64,000 nt of DNA from Bacillota bacterium (GCA_030524555.1 JAUNGK010000001.1:22147-86146), one strand, 5' to 3'. Shown: positions 19,284 to 28,811, counted from the first letter of the stretch. Numbers and translations are program-made. Notes: generated by a model not told the origin, from the sequence alone.

Positions 19284-21395
19284 TTACACCTCAAATATTA
19301 AATCCGCATAAGTAGGGAAAGGCCAGTATTGCTTATCCACCAGCTTTTCCAGTTCATCCGCCGGTTTTCTCAAGGCGTTCATGGCTGCCATCACACTGTC
19401 ATGATAGTAGAATGCCTGTTCCTTGCCAAGAGCCATAGCTGAAGCCTTCTTTTCTACCTCCATAAGATTTGCCACAGCCTTTCTGGTTTCCCCAAGCTTT
19501 TCCGTAATGGTTTTCAAAAGTTCAGTGCAGGCAGCTGCATCCGCACCTGCTGCACTGATGGATGCAGTTGTATCAGCAAGCATTCCTGCAAACTTAATCA
19601 CTGCCGGAATAATCTGCTTATTGGCCATATCGATCATGGTCAGAGCTTCTATATTGATGGTTTTCGCATAAGTCTCATACAGAATTTCCGCACGGGAACG
19701 AAGCTCTGCCTCCGTAAAAATACCGAACTTTTCAAACAAATTAATAGACTTTTCCGTGATAAGCGTATCCACTGCCTCCACCATAGAAGGAATATTGGGA
19801 AGTCCCCTTCTTGCGGCCTCCTCCTTCCACTCAGGAGCATATCCGTTTCCGTTAAAAATAATCCTCTGATGCTTAGTCATATATTCCTTGATCAGATCAT
19901 GAACAGCCATATCAAAATCTTCCGCCTGCTCTAACCTGTCTGCCGCTTCGCAGAATGCCTCCGCAACAATGGCATTTAAAATGGTATTGGGGCTTCCGAT
20001 GGAATCCTCGCTGCCCACCATACGAAATTCAAACTTGTTACCGGTAAAGGCAAAGGGTGAAGTACGGTTCCTGTCGGTAGCGTCCTTGACAAAATCCGGG
20101 AGCGTAGAAACTCCCGTTCTCAAAACTCCGCCTTCCTTTAAGGAATCAGCCTTGCCTGTTTCCACCAGCTGTTCCACCACATCCTCCAGCTGCTCGCCTA
20201 AAAAGATAGAAATAATGGCGGGCGGAGCTTCGTAGCCTCCCAGACGCTGATCATTCCCCACATTAGAAGCACTTTGTCTTAACAGATCGGCATGTGTATC
20301 CACCGCCTTCATAATACAGGCTAAAACCAGAAGAAACTGAATATTTTCATTAGGGGTCTGCCCCGGCTCAAGCAGATTGACACCGTTATCTGTTGTGATG
20401 GACCAGTTATTATGCTTTCCCGATCCATTCACTCCTGCGAAGGGCTTTTCATGAAGCATACAGCGAAGTCCGTGCTTTCCTGCCACACGCTTTAAGGTTT
20501 CCATTACCAGCTGATTGTGGTCTACCGCAACATTGGCAGATTCATAGATAGGCGCCAGCTCATGCTGTGCAGGTGCCGCCTCATTGTGCTGGGTCTTGGC
20601 TGTTACTCCCAGCTTCCACAGCTCAATATTGACATCATGCATGAAGGCTCCTATTCTTTCCCGGATTACCCCAAAGTAGTGATCCTCCATCTCCTGTCCC
20701 TTCGGTGCAGGTGCACCGAATAATGTTCTTCCGGCAAAAATAATGTCCTCCCTCTGCAGCGCCTTCTTCTGATCCACCAGAAAATATTCCTGCTCTGCGC
20801 CCACTGAAGGAATTACCTTTTTGGCCTCAGTATTACCGAACAGATGCACAATTCTGACTGCCTGTTTGCTTAATGCTTCCATAGAGCGGAGAAGGGGTGT
20901 TTTTTTATCAAGCGCTTCTCCTGTATAGGAACAAAAGGCCGTAGGAATACAAAGTGTGGGGCCTGTTGCTGTTTCCTTAATAAATGCCGGGGAGGTAATA
21001 TCCCACGTCGTGTATCCCCTGGCTTCAAAGGTTGCCCGAAGGCCTCCCGAAGGAAAAGAAGAGGCATCCGGCTCACCCTTAATCAGCTCCTTACCCGAAA
21101 ATTCCATCAGCATATTTCCATCCTGATCGGGATGCGTTACAAAGGAATCATGTTTCTCCGCAGTAATTCCTGTAAGCGGCTGAAACCAATGGGTATAATG
21201 GGTAGCACCGTTTTCCATTGCCCAGTCCTTCATTGCCTTTGCCACCACATCCGCAGCCGCCAGCGTCAGCTCCCCGCCCTGTTCCATGACCTTAATCACT
21301 TCCCGATATACATTTTTCGGCAAGCGCTCCCGCATGGTCTTGCGGGTAAATACCTTACTGCCAAACAGTTCTTCCACGTTTAACAAATCACTCAT
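19284..21395 (-). CDS. glnN: Glutamine synthetase type III, copy 2
   Basis: 703 aa, same length and motif set as the copy at 16656: [72 protein letters not shown] lies 7 bases before the ATG. It follows the U32 gene by 30 bp and has no clear promoter of its own, so it probably belongs to the long operon from mtaB. The two copies would therefore be controlled differently (inference). Both keep every active-site motif I can see. Confidence 0.97.
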   Translation of the reverse strand: MSDLLNVEELFGSKVFTRKTMRERLPKNVYREVIKVMEQGGELTLAAADVVAKAMKDWAMENGATHYTHWFQPLTGITAEKHDSFVTHPDQDGNMLMEFSGKELIKGEPDASSFPSGGLRATFEARGYTTWDITSPAFIKETATGPTLCIPTAFCSYTGEALDKKTPLLRSMEALSKQAVRIVHLFGNTEAKKVIPSVGAEQEYFLVDQKKALQREDIIFAGRTLFGAPAPKGQEMEDHYFGVIRERIGAFMHDVNIELWKLGVTAKTQHNEAAPAQHELAPIYESANVAVDHNQLVMETLKRVAGKHGLRCMLHEKPFAGVNGSGKHNNWSITTDNGVNLLEPGQTPNENIQFLLVLACIMKAVDTHADLLRQSASNVGNDQRLGGYEAPPAIISIFLGEQLEDVVEQLVETGKADSLKEGGVLRTGVSTLPDFVKDATDRNRTSPFAFTGNKFEFRMVGSEDSIGSPNTILNAIVAEAFCEAADRLEQAEDFDMAVHDLIKEYMTKHQRIIFNGNGYAPEWKEEAARRGLPNIPSMVEAVDTLITEKSINLFEKFGIFTEAELRSRAEILYETYAKTINIEALTMIDMANKQIIPAVIKFAGMLADTTASISAAGADAAACTELLKTITEKLGETRKAVANLMEVEKKASAMALGKEQAFYYHDSVMAAMNALRKPADELEKLVDKQYWPFPTYADLIFEV

Positions 21396-21425
21396 TCTTT
21401 TTCTCCCTTAGCGTATATATTTATT

Positions 21426-22355
21426 TTATGTATGTTGATGGAAATAAAATCCCGTGGTGAAATTCCTGTGGGTATGTTGGGAAATTTTAGCTAAATATTC
21501 CTTTATACCGGAACGATATTTCTCCTCAGAATTTAAATAGTCGTCAACTGCCATCCGATATGCTTCCACCACAGCGGCGCAGTATCCCACATCCATCCTT
21601 CCCTCTATGATAAGGCTGTCTACTCCGGCTTCCACCATTTCCGGAATATGCTCAATCATGCACAAATCCTTAGAATGAAAAATAAAGGTTCCTCTTTCAT
21701 TTTCATAAACCGGCAGATATTCTCCCTGCCGCTTTTCCTCACTTATGACATAATCCCATTTCCCGGAATGAAAACCTGCGTCTTTCTCACCGGCTCTCCC
21801 TTGAAAGTAATTGCCAAACAGCTGTCTTCCCGATGAGGAAATACACATCCTGCCATGAACAAAGCTTCCCAGCTCCATATCCTTTGGCGCTTTCTCCCTG
21901 ATTTCCTTAATTTCTCTAAGCGAAAGTCCTCTTCCGCAGGTGATTCTTCTTGCCCCCTGCTCATACCAGAACCCACAGGTTAAATAATTGGTATTATTGG
22001 CCTTGGTAGAAATATGTATGTCAATCTCGGGATATATTTCCTTAACCAGCATAAACATCCCCGGATCCGCAACGATTACCGCATCAGGTTCCTGCGTCTT
22101 AAGCTCCTTAAGATACCTTTCCGCATCCAAAAGATCCCTGTTATGTGCCACGATATTGACAGTTACATATACCTTCACACCGTGCTCGTGAGCATAGGTA
22201 ATTCCCTGCTTAATCTCTTCTGTAGAAAAATCCTTTTCCTCCGCCCACAAATCATAGCCTTCTCCGCCTATATAGACGGCATCTGCCCCAAAAGCCACCG
22301 CCGTCTTTAAAGTCTCTAATGAAACGGCAGGTGCCAAAAGCTCCGGTGTTTTCAT
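21426..22355 (-). CDS. Peptidase U32-like protein (YrrN/TrhP1-like) lacking most iron-sulfur cysteines
   Basis: 309 aa U32-family protein (MKTPELLAPA, GADAVYIGGEGYDLWA, FVHGRMCISSSGR, SKDLCMIEHIP). In Bacillus the neighbours YrrM, YrrN and YrrO make 5-hydroxyuridine and 5-methoxyuridine in tRNA; gene order and length here match YrrN. The usual ligands SGRC, then C-x3-CRW, are replaced: the line reads SGRQLF and AGFHSGKW, so only the Cys in SKDLC remains of four. This suggests a non-cluster-binding subunit that needs a full-length U32 partner, absent here. RBS GGGAGG precedes the ATG. Confidence 0.85.
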   Translation of the reverse strand: MKTPELLAPAVSLETLKTAVAFGADAVYIGGEGYDLWAEEKDFSTEEIKQGITYAHEHGVKVYVTVNIVAHNRDLLDAERYLKELKTQEPDAVIVADPGMFMLVKEIYPEIDIHISTKANNTNYLTCGFWYEQGARRITCGRGLSLREIKEIREKAPKDMELGSFVHGRMCISSSGRQLFGNYFQGRAGEKDAGFHSGKWDYVISEEKRQGEYLPVYENERGTFIFHSKDLCMIEHIPEMVEAGVDSLIIEGRMDVGYCAAVVEAYRMAVDDYLNSEEKYRSGIKEYLAKISQHTHRNFTTGFYFHQHT

Positions 22356-22381
22356 TTCAATCCTCCCTATCCTTTACCAGG

Positions 22382-23026
22382 TTATTTTATCCGGACACTG
22401 ACCGTTACGCCATCCCCTACCGGAAGAATGTCTGTTTGCAGCTGTTCATTGTGCTTCAGCTCATATAAATACTCCCTCATTCTGCTGTGAATGGTCCGGT
22501 CTCTTCTGGTTACCGCATATCGGGACTCCATCACATCACCATCCTGAAGCACATTATCGGAAACCAGCAGCCCTCCTACAGGCATCAATCTCAAAATATC
22601 CGGCAGAAAATGAATATACTGACCCTTTGCCGCATCCATAAAAATGAAATCATAGGTGTCATTAAGCTCCTTTAGAAGCTCTGTGGCATCCCCCTCCAGC
22701 AGGGTAATCTGCTCCTGCCTGCCTGCCTTTCTGAAATTTTCTCTTGCAATGGGAATTCTCTTTTCGTATTTCTCTATTGTTGTTATCTTACAATCCTCCG
22801 GCCCGTACTCACTCATCAAAAGCGCAGAAAAACCAATGGCCGTTCCCACCTCCAAAATCCGCTTCGGCTGTTTCATCGCCAGAAGCAGACGCAGAAAGCT
22901 CTGCATTTGAGGTCTTATGACCGGTACATTGGTTTCTAATGCAAATTGTTCAAGCTCATTTAAAAAAGGTGTATTTCCCGTATCAAAAGAGTTGATAAAG
23001 GTACTGATTCTTTCTTCCGTAATCAT
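22382..23026 (-). CDS. trmR: SAM-dependent O-methyltransferase (TrmR/YrrM-like)
   Basis: 214 aa class I methyltransferase of the catechol-O-methyltransferase fold: SAM motif ILEVGTAIGFSALLM, acidic TTIEKYEKR, metal/catalytic stretch DFIFMDAAKGQY and VSDNVLQDG. In Bacillus TrmR methylates 5-hydroxyuridine in tRNA wobble positions; the adjacent U32 gene and the upstream mltG-like, DUF1292 and ruvX genes match that neighbourhood, which is the main ground for the name. The start overlaps the mltG-like stop by 4 bp (ATGA). Confidence 0.85.
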   Translation of the reverse strand: MITEERISTFINSFDTGNTPFLNELEQFALETNVPVIRPQMQSFLRLLLAMKQPKRILEVGTAIGFSALLMSEYGPEDCKITTIEKYEKRIPIARENFRKAGRQEQITLLEGDATELLKELNDTYDFIFMDAAKGQYIHFLPDILRLMPVGGLLVSDNVLQDGDVMESRYAVTRRDRTIHSRMREYLYELKHNEQLQTDILPVGDGVTVSVRIK

Positions 23027-23493
23027 GACTCTCCATCCTCACCGGCTTCACTTGCTCCGGCATCCTCATTCCCCTCATCGGAATCCGCTTCCTTTGCCGG
23101 CTCATCTTCTGCCTGGTCCTCAGATTCCTCTATCGGCGTAGCCATGATCTCCAGCATTTCCTGTGCTGTCATCGTTGTGCTTAAATCATAGATTCCCGGA
23201 ATAATCTCACCATGATAAGCAGACAAAAGTTCCTGAACAACAAACAGCCTGCTATCCTCAATTAAGCCCTTTTCCTCCAGCATCTGCGCGATGTCATTTA
23301 TGGTCATATTCTCGGAAATGCCTACGGTTATTGTTCTTCCGCCTGACAATGACATGGGTTCATCAGCAAATACTCTGTACCCAAAATCGTATGCCTTGGT
23401 AGCACCCCGAAAAATAAGTATAACAACTGCGGCCACTACAACCACTTTTATAATTGTTTCAACCGCAGCTCCTATCAAATATCCTGCCTTCAT
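23023..23493 (-). CDS. MltG/YceG-like membrane protein without the transglycosylase domain
   Basis: About 156 aa: one TM helix (about 5-30), then a LysM-like region (ISENMTINDIAQMLEEKGLIEDSRLF, HGEIIPGIYDLSTTMTAQEMLEIMA) corresponding to the N-terminal part of MltG, then an acidic Glu/Asp/Ala-rich tail of about 40 residues. The catalytic endolytic transglycosylase domain, usually about 200 residues, is absent. The gene sits where mltG (yrrL) sits in Bacillus, between DUF1292/ruvX-type genes and trmR. The ATG at 23493 is my choice; a TTG at 23514 with AGGTGA upstream is an alternative. Confidence 0.75.
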   Translation of the reverse strand: MKAGYLIGAAVETIIKVVVVAAVVILIFRGATKAYDFGYRVFADEPMSLSGGRTITVGISENMTINDIAQMLEEKGLIEDSRLFVVQELLSAYHGEIIPGIYDLSTTMTAQEMLEIMATPIEESEDQAEDEPAKEADSDEGNEDAGASEAGEDGES

Positions 23494-23532
23494 AAAATCA
23501 CCGTGTCCTTTCAAGCCATCACCTTCATGGGC

Positions 23533-23865
23533 TTATTCAAAATCCAGCTCAGATGTAACAAATTCACTTATCTCCTGCATCAGTCTGCAAAGGGCAAGTT
23601 CAGCCCTTAAAAAATCATCAACAATGGGATTTTCCCTGAATTTTTCATATTCCTTTTCAAATAGCTCCATCTTATCAAAAAGCTCGTCCACCTGACTGGT
23701 GTTTTGTATCTCATAATTTCGTCTGCGGAACTCATTGACCTGAGCAAACAATTCCGGGCTTTTTTTGATTTTTCCCAACTGAAAGCTGTATCTTTTATAA
23801 ACCTCCGTCTCTTTAATCGATTTGACAAACTTAATCGTTGCCACTTCAATCTGTTTATCCAGCAT
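23533..23865 (-). CDS. YlbF/YmcA family protein (RicF-like)
   Basis: 110 aa, all-helical, of the YlbF/YmcA family. In Bacillus YlbF (RicF), YmcA (RicA) and YaaT (RicT) form a complex that helps RNase Y mature polycistronic mRNAs. Family pattern: IKETEVYKRYSFQLGKIKKSPEL and the long C-terminal helix pair. It lies 13 bp after the RNase J gene, which supports a role in RNA decay; a RicT homologue is at 53363. Confidence 0.85.
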   Translation of the reverse strand: MLDKQIEVATIKFVKSIKETEVYKRYSFQLGKIKKSPELFAQVNEFRRRNYEIQNTSQVDELFDKMELFEKEYEKFRENPIVDDFLRAELALCRLMQEISEFVTSELDFE

Positions 23866-23878
23866 GACCGCTATCTCC

Positions 23879-25552
23879 TTATATCTCCATAATAATAGGT
23901 AAAATCATAGGACGGCGCTTTGTCTTTTTCCAAACGTACTCTCCCAGGGAATCCTTAATAGAACTTTTTAACTTGCCCCAATCAGCAATTCCCCTATTAA
24001 GGCATCCTTCTACCGCTTCATTTACAATAATTCTCGCTTCATCCATCAGTTCATCAGATTCTCTGACATAGACGAATCCTCTTGAAACAATGTCAGGACC
24101 GCTTACCAGCTCGTCAGTGGCTCCATCCAGTCCCAATACAACAATCAAAATACCATCCTCTGCCAGATGCTGTCTATCTCTCAATACAATATTTCCCACA
24201 TCACCTACACCCAGACCGTCAACCAGAATATCTCCCACCGGAACATTGCCTGTAATCTGCGCTTTTTCTTCCGTAAGCTCCAGTACCTCTCCTGACCGAA
24301 GTATAAAAATATTCTCCTTTGGCACCCCAAGCTCACGTGCTATCTTTGCCTGTGCCTTTAAATGCTTAAATTCTCCATGAACGGGAATTGCATACTTAGG
24401 ATGCACCAGTGTATATATCAACTTAATCTCTTCCTGACACGCATGTCCCGAAACATGCACATCCTGAAAAATCACATCCGCACCCTTTAAAAGCAGCTCA
24501 TTGATCACATTTGTCACTGCCTTTTCATTACCCGGAATGGGATGAGAAGAAAAGATCACCGTATCGGTAGGTCCGATAGATATCTTTCGATGATTGTCCT
24601 CCGCCATACGGCTTAGGGCTGCCATACTTTCTCCCTGGCTTCCGGTAGTAATAATAACCGTCTTCTCGTCGGGATAATTTTTCAACTGTTCAATATCTAT
24701 CAGTGTATTATCCGGTATGCTCAGGTACCCCAGATTAGTGGCAGTCTCAATAATACTCACCATGCTGCGTCCCTCTACCACAACCTTTCGTCCAAACTTG
24801 TATGCGGAATTAATAATCTGCTGCACCCTGTCTACATTAGAGGCAAAGGTAGCAATGATAATACGGGTATTTTTATGCTCCTCAAATAAAATATCAAAGG
24901 TTCTTCCCACCGTGCGCTCCGAGGGCGTAAAGCCCGGACGCTCTGCATTGGTGGAATCGCACATCAGTGCAAGCACACCCTTTTTTCCTATCTCCGCAAA
25001 CCGCTGCAGATCAATAGCATCCCCAAATACAGGCGTATAATCAACTTTAAAATCGCCGGTATGCACCACGATACCTGCGGGAGAATAAATGGCCAGCGCA
25101 GCGGCATCCACAATACTGTGATTGGTTTTAATAAATTCTATTCTAAATTGTCCTAAATTGATAGACTGTCCGAATTTTACCACCTTACGCTTGGTGTTGC
25201 CTGTCAGATTATGCTCTTTTAATTTGTTTTCAATGATTCCCATGGTCAGCTTGGTAGCGTAAATGGGAACATTAATTTCCCTAAGCACATAAGGAAGGGC
25301 TCCGATATGATCCTCATGACCATGCGTAATGACAAAGCCTTTCACCTTTTCGATATTATTCTTCAAATAAGTAACGTCAGGAATGACCAGGTCTATCCCC
25401 AGCATATCATCCTCCGGGAATGAAAGACCGCAGTCTACCACAATAATACTGTCCTCGTATTCAAAGGCAGTAATGTTCATACCAATCTGCTCAAGACCTC
25501 CAAGTGGAATCACCTTAAGTCCCAAGCTGCTTTTCTGTTCATTTTTTTTCAA
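23879..25552 (-). CDS. rnjA: Ribonuclease J
   Basis: 557-aa metallo-beta-lactamase/beta-CASP ribonuclease with 5'-3' exonuclease and endonuclease activity on mRNA and rRNA. Zinc motif HGHEDHIG, later HTGDFKVD, beta-CASP region, and C-terminal domain. The start is a TTG at 25552 that overlaps the TGA of the upstream Fur-family gene (TTGA), with GGAGGT 8 bases upstream: translational coupling. RNase J1 and J2 cannot be separated from sequence alone here. Confidence 0.95.
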   Translation of the reverse strand: MKKNEQKSSLGLKVIPLGGLEQIGMNITAFEYEDSIIVVDCGLSFPEDDMLGIDLVIPDVTYLKNNIEKVKGFVITHGHEDHIGALPYVLREINVPIYATKLTMGIIENKLKEHNLTGNTKRKVVKFGQSINLGQFRIEFIKTNHSIVDAAALAIYSPAGIVVHTGDFKVDYTPVFGDAIDLQRFAEIGKKGVLALMCDSTNAERPGFTPSERTVGRTFDILFEEHKNTRIIIATFASNVDRVQQIINSAYKFGRKVVVEGRSMVSIIETATNLGYLSIPDNTLIDIEQLKNYPDEKTVIITTGSQGESMAALSRMAEDNHRKISIGPTDTVIFSSHPIPGNEKAVTNVINELLLKGADVIFQDVHVSGHACQEEIKLIYTLVHPKYAIPVHGEFKHLKAQAKIARELGVPKENIFILRSGEVLELTEEKAQITGNVPVGDILVDGLGVGDVGNIVLRDRQHLAEDGILIVVLGLDGATDELVSGPDIVSRGFVYVRESDELMDEARIIVNEAVEGCLNRGIADWGKLKSSIKDSLGEYVWKKTKRRPMILPIIMEI

Positions 25553-25998
25553 TCAGTTTTACCTCCACATTCTTTACAGTATCCGTAGAGTTTCACCTCA
25601 TGATCTTCAACCACAAAGCCTGTGGTCTGCAGTATTCTATCCTCAAGGCTCTCCAGGAGATCATCCTCAAAGGATATAACCATTCCACATTTTCGGCATA
25701 TTAAATGATGATGATGGTGCTTTGCCTCATTCTCATTTGCATCTCCGATCTCATAGCGGACAAATCCATCATCCAGGTTAATTCGATCAATTAGATGAAG
25801 TTCAAACAGTAACTGTATCGTTCTATAAACAGTTGCCAGACCAATCCTCGGGCAATCCGTTTTTACAATCTCATAAATTTCCTCTGCGGTCAGATGTCTG
25901 CCGGGACATGCTGCCAGTGCTTCCAAAACCAGCAATCGCTGATCCGTAATCTTTAATCCCCTGCTTTTTAATAACTCTTTAAATCCTTCTTCTGTCAA
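25549..25998 (-). CDS. Fur family metalloregulator
   Basis: About 149 aa. N-terminal winged helix (GLKITDQRLLVLEALAACPGRHLTAEEIY, GLATVYRTIQLL) and a C-terminal dimerisation domain with structural zinc CxxC pairs (CRKC, CKEC) and the His-rich metal box HHHHHLICRKC. Fur, Zur and PerR cannot be distinguished with confidence. I chose the TTG at 25998 because GGGGAGA lies 8 bases upstream; a TTG 6 codons earlier is an alternative. It overlaps rnj by 4 bp. Confidence 0.9.
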   Translation of the reverse strand: MTEEGFKELLKSRGLKITDQRLLVLEALAACPGRHLTAEEIYEIVKTDCPRIGLATVYRTIQLLFELHLIDRINLDDGFVRYEIGDANENEAKHHHHHLICRKCGMVISFEDDLLESLEDRILQTTGFVVEDHEVKLYGYCKECGGKTD

Positions 25999-26031
25999 AT
26001 GCCATAATCTCCCCAATTTACCGGTGAATCC

Positions 26032-26289
26032 TTACAAAAGCTCAACATCCTCAAGCAGATTTTCAAATACACCGGCTACCGCAGACAGCTCTGTATCATC
26101 ACTTACCACTTCATAGACACTTTCAGCCTTACCGTCACCTGAGGTAACCTCCTTCAGGATCAAGGCATCCCCGTCTCCCTCCTGGGTATCTGTCACCAGA
26201 ATATACTGGTTTCCTCTAAGCTTTGTCTGCTCCAGAACATAAAATTCCACGCTCTCATGTGTATCCATCATAAACTTGATTTTTTCCAA
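26032..26289 (-). CDS. DUF1292 family protein (YrzB-like)
   Basis: 85 aa small acidic protein of the DUF1292 family (FYVLEQTKLRGNQYILVTD, DALILKEV), function unknown. It starts with TTG at 26289, one base after the ruvX stop, with AGGAAG upstream. Its place between ruvX and the mltG/trmR-type genes is conserved across Firmicutes. Confidence 0.88.
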   Translation of the reverse strand: MEKIKFMMDTHESVEFYVLEQTKLRGNQYILVTDTQEGDGDALILKEVTSGDGKAESVYEVVSDDTELSAVAGVFENLLEDVELL

Positions 26290-26290
26290 T

Positions 26291-26725
26291 TTAATCTTCC
26301 TGCTTTCTTCCTATAAAATCCAAATAACCCTGTAAAATGAAAACTGCCGCAATCTTGTCCACATATTCCTTGCGGTTTTCCCGGCGTATACCGGCCTCCT
26401 CCATCGCCCTGTCGGCAGCAACAGTAGTAAGCCTTTCATCCCATGTATGTACAGGCAGTCCGGTACGCCTTTCGAGCTTTTCCTTAAACTCTAAGGTTAC
26501 CATAGCTCTGGGCCCCGAAGTATCGTTCATATTCTTAGGCAGTCCCAAAACAATCTGCTCCACCTGGTATTCCTGAATCAACGCCTCGATTCTTGCCAAT
26601 GTCTGGCGAAGCTTGTTTTCCTCTTTTCTTCTGATTATCTCAATTCCCTGGGCAGTAATAAGTAAAGGATCACTAATCGCCACACCTACGGTTTTTGACC
26701 CATAATCCAATCCCATGATACGCAT
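26291..26725 (-). CDS. ruvX: Putative Holliday junction resolvase RuvX/YqgF
   Basis: 144 aa RNase H-fold nuclease implicated in pre-16S rRNA 5' end processing and junction resolution. Motifs: [17 protein letters not shown] (first catalytic Asp), [16 protein letters not shown], and WDERLTT with the conserved Asp/Glu, plus a late [13 protein letters not shown] (Asp). The start at 26725 has GGGTGA upstream. Part of ireB-ruvX-DUF1292. Confidence 0.95.
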   Translation of the reverse strand: MRIMGLDYGSKTVGVAISDPLLITAQGIEIIRRKEENKLRQTLARIEALIQEYQVEQIVLGLPKNMNDTSGPRAMVTLEFKEKLERRTGLPVHTWDERLTTVAADRAMEEAGIRRENRKEYVDKIAAVFILQGYLDFIGRKQED

Positions 26726-26753
26726 AGTATAATCACCCTTCGGTTTCTTCCGC

Positions 26754-27014
26754 TTATTTCCAATGACTGCTTCTTATATATTCTGTCAGCATCTCCTCCA
26801 CCAGCTCATCCCGCTCCACCTTCATAATCAGGCTTCTGGCATTCCGATAGCTGGTTATATAGGTAGGATCGCCGGACATAATATACCCCACGATTTGGTT
26901 AACAGGATTATAGCCCTTTTCCGTCAGTGCAGAATACACCTCTGCCAAAATTTCCTTTACTGTGGACTTATCTGTTTCTACCTTAAAAAAGCGTGTATTT
27001 CCCAAATCCTGCAT
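26754..27014 (-). CDS. ireB: IreB family regulatory phosphoprotein
   Basis: 86 aa, UPF0297 family; in Enterococcus IreB is a substrate of the PASTA kinase IreK and affects cephalosporin resistance. Recognisable core: [36 protein letters not shown] and [12 protein letters not shown]. The ATG at 27014 has GAGGTGA 7 bases upstream; a TTG seven codons earlier is less likely. Next to ruvX, the conserved order. Confidence 0.94.
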   Translation of the reverse strand: MQDLGNTRFFKVETDKSTVKEILAEVYSALTEKGYNPVNQIVGYIMSGDPTYITSYRNARSLIMKVERDELVEEMLTEYIRSSHWK

Positions 27015-27075
27015 AAATTTCACCTCGACCTGCAACGTTCACTAGCCTTTATCTTACTCCATTTTCATATAAAAT

Positions 27076-28458
27076 TCAATGTGTTTGGGGTTGAAACAAT
27101 AAAATATCAGCCCCAAGCGGCTTTTCCAATGTACCGGAAAATATTTGTCCGGAAAGATTTTCTTCGGTCTCATATGCTGCCTTAATATACTCTCTGGTAT
27201 GACCGATTTGATAATGTCTTCCTTCTATAAGCTTTTCTTCCTCAAACAAAACCTCTGCTTTCCTATGTAAATATTCCCGTCTGTATCCTTCTGACAGCTC
27301 CGCATCCAATTCCATCAGCTGGCTGCTTCTTATATTTTTAACCGCTTCATCAACCTGACCGCTCATGGAAGCCGCAGGGGTGCCCTTACGCCTGGAATAT
27401 TTAAAGATATGCATCTCGTAAAAGCCTGTCTTCTTAAGGAAATCCTCTGTTTCCTTAAATTCCTCTTCACTTTCTCCCGGAAATCCCACAATTACATCAG
27501 TAGTAATTGCCGGATGATTAAAGTATTCCCTGAGTATACATACCTTATCATAGTATTCCTCCGCAGAATATTTTCTATTCATTCTTTTTAACACCGTATT
27601 GCATCCGCTCTGCAAAGATAAATGAAAATGAGGACACAGCTTGTCACAGGCCGCAAGACCTTTCACAAACTCCGGTGTAATAATTCTCGGCTCCAGAGAT
27701 CCGAGCCGGATGCGGTCTATTCCCTGTACCTTCTGCACCTCCTGTATCAGCTCAAGCAGCCTGCTCTGGGAGAAATCGTTTCCTCCTGTCATTCCGTAGG
27801 AGCTTAAATGAATTCCCGTAAGCACCACCTCACGATACCCGTTGGCAGCAAGGAGCTTTACCTCCTTCCCCACCTCTTCCATGGATCGGCTTCTAATTCT
27901 TCCCCTGGCATAGGGAATAATACAGTAGGAGCAGAACTGGTTACAGCCATCCTGTACCTTGATAAAGGCCCTCGTGTGCTCGGCAGTATGTTTTAACTGC
28001 ATAGCCTCATATTCATTCGTATTTCCAATATCTATAATAGTCTTTCCCTGAAGCGTTTTATCCTGAAATGCCTGCTCCTTTATCACACCATCACCAGAAG
28101 AAGCCCCTGTATTTTTCTTAAGATATTCCTCAAGGATGGCCGGAAGATCCTTTTTCCTGTTATTCCCCACAGCCAAATCGATACTCAAGTCCTTAAGCAC
28201 CTCTTCATTTCCTGTCTGCACATAGCAGCCCACTGCCACTACTACAGAATCCGGATTCATTTTTTTGGCACGATGAAGCATCTGTCTGCTTTTTCTATCT
28301 GCAATATTAGTTACAGTGCAGGTATTTACAATGTAAATATCGGCTTTTGCATCAAAAGGCACAATTTTATATCCCTTTTCTTGTAAAATTTGTTGCATAA
28401 AATCCATCTCATATCCGTTCACCTTACATCCGAGATTGTGAAATGCTACACTTTTCAT
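27076..28458 (-). CDS. mtaB: tRNA t6A37 methylthiotransferase MtaB
   Basis: Radical SAM enzyme converting t6A to ms2t6A at position 37 of tRNAs. 460 aa with the UPF0004 N-terminal cluster cysteines (NLGCKVN, NTCTVTN, VGCYVQ), the radical SAM motif CNQFCSYCIIPYARG, and a C-terminal TRAM-like region. NLGCKVNGYE is characteristic of MtaB rather than MiaB or RimO. The ATG at 28458 is preceded by GGTGA. First gene of the operon running to glnN copy 2; divergent from the HPr-like gene. Confidence 0.95.
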   Translation of the reverse strand: MKSVAFHNLGCKVNGYEMDFMQQILQEKGYKIVPFDAKADIYIVNTCTVTNIADRKSRQMLHRAKKMNPDSVVVAVGCYVQTGNEEVLKDLSIDLAVGNNRKKDLPAILEEYLKKNTGASSGDGVIKEQAFQDKTLQGKTIIDIGNTNEYEAMQLKHTAEHTRAFIKVQDGCNQFCSYCIIPYARGRIRSRSMEEVGKEVKLLAANGYREVVLTGIHLSSYGMTGGNDFSQSRLLELIQEVQKVQGIDRIRLGSLEPRIITPEFVKGLAACDKLCPHFHLSLQSGCNTVLKRMNRKYSAEEYYDKVCILREYFNHPAITTDVIVGFPGESEEEFKETEDFLKKTGFYEMHIFKYSRRKGTPAASMSGQVDEAVKNIRSSQLMELDAELSEGYRREYLHRKAEVLFEEEKLIEGRHYQIGHTREYIKAAYETEENLSGQIFSGTLEKPLGADILLFQPQTH

Positions 28459-28491
28459 ATTATTCACCACTTTTTTTGTGTTGTTTTATCA

Positions 28492-28520
28492 TTGACTTTT
28501 CATATTTTACCATTTACTAT
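28492..28520 (+). promoter_or_regulatory. Promoter of the HPr-like gene
   Basis: TTGACT (28492-28497), 17-bp spacer, TACTAT (28515-28520), 39 bp before the ATG. Confidence 0.72.
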
Positions 28521-28559
28521 ATTAACAGAAGGTATGAACAATTTAAGGAGGTAATTACA

Positions 28560-28790
28560 ATGAAAACAGTTCAGATTTCATTAAATTCAATTGATAAGGT
28601 AAAGTCTTTTGTAAACGATATTACTAAATTCGATTATGACTTTGACTTAGTATCCGGAAGATATGTAATCGATGCTAAATCCATTATGGGTATCTTTAGT
28701 TTGGATTTATCCAAGCCCATTGATCTTAATATCCATGCAGAAGATAATGTTGATGAAGTTTTGGATGCATTAAAACCTTACATGATCTAA
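28560..28790 (+). CDS. HPr-like protein without the phosphorylatable histidine
   Basis: 76 aa with HPr-family size and pattern (SLNSIDKVKSFVNDI, SGRYVIDAKSIMGIFSLDLSKP, LDALKPYM). The KSIMGIFSLDLS segment matches the region around the regulatory Ser46 of HPr, but the GLHARPA site with His15 is absent: the equivalent stretch is NSIDKVK. It therefore cannot act as a PTS phosphocarrier; a regulatory or sponge role is possible. AAGGAGG lies 8 bases upstream. Monocistronic, with its own promoter and terminator. Confidence 0.8.
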   Translation: MKTVQISLNSIDKVKSFVNDITKFDYDFDLVSGRYVIDAKSIMGIFSLDLSKPIDLNIHAEDNVDEVLDALKPYMI

Positions 28791-28811
28791 CAGTCAATTG
28801 GACTACTACTT

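Noticed and set aside
25549-25998. Run of five histidines as a cloning tag or assembly artefact
   Set aside because: A His-rich stretch before the first CxxC is normal for Fur-family metal sites.
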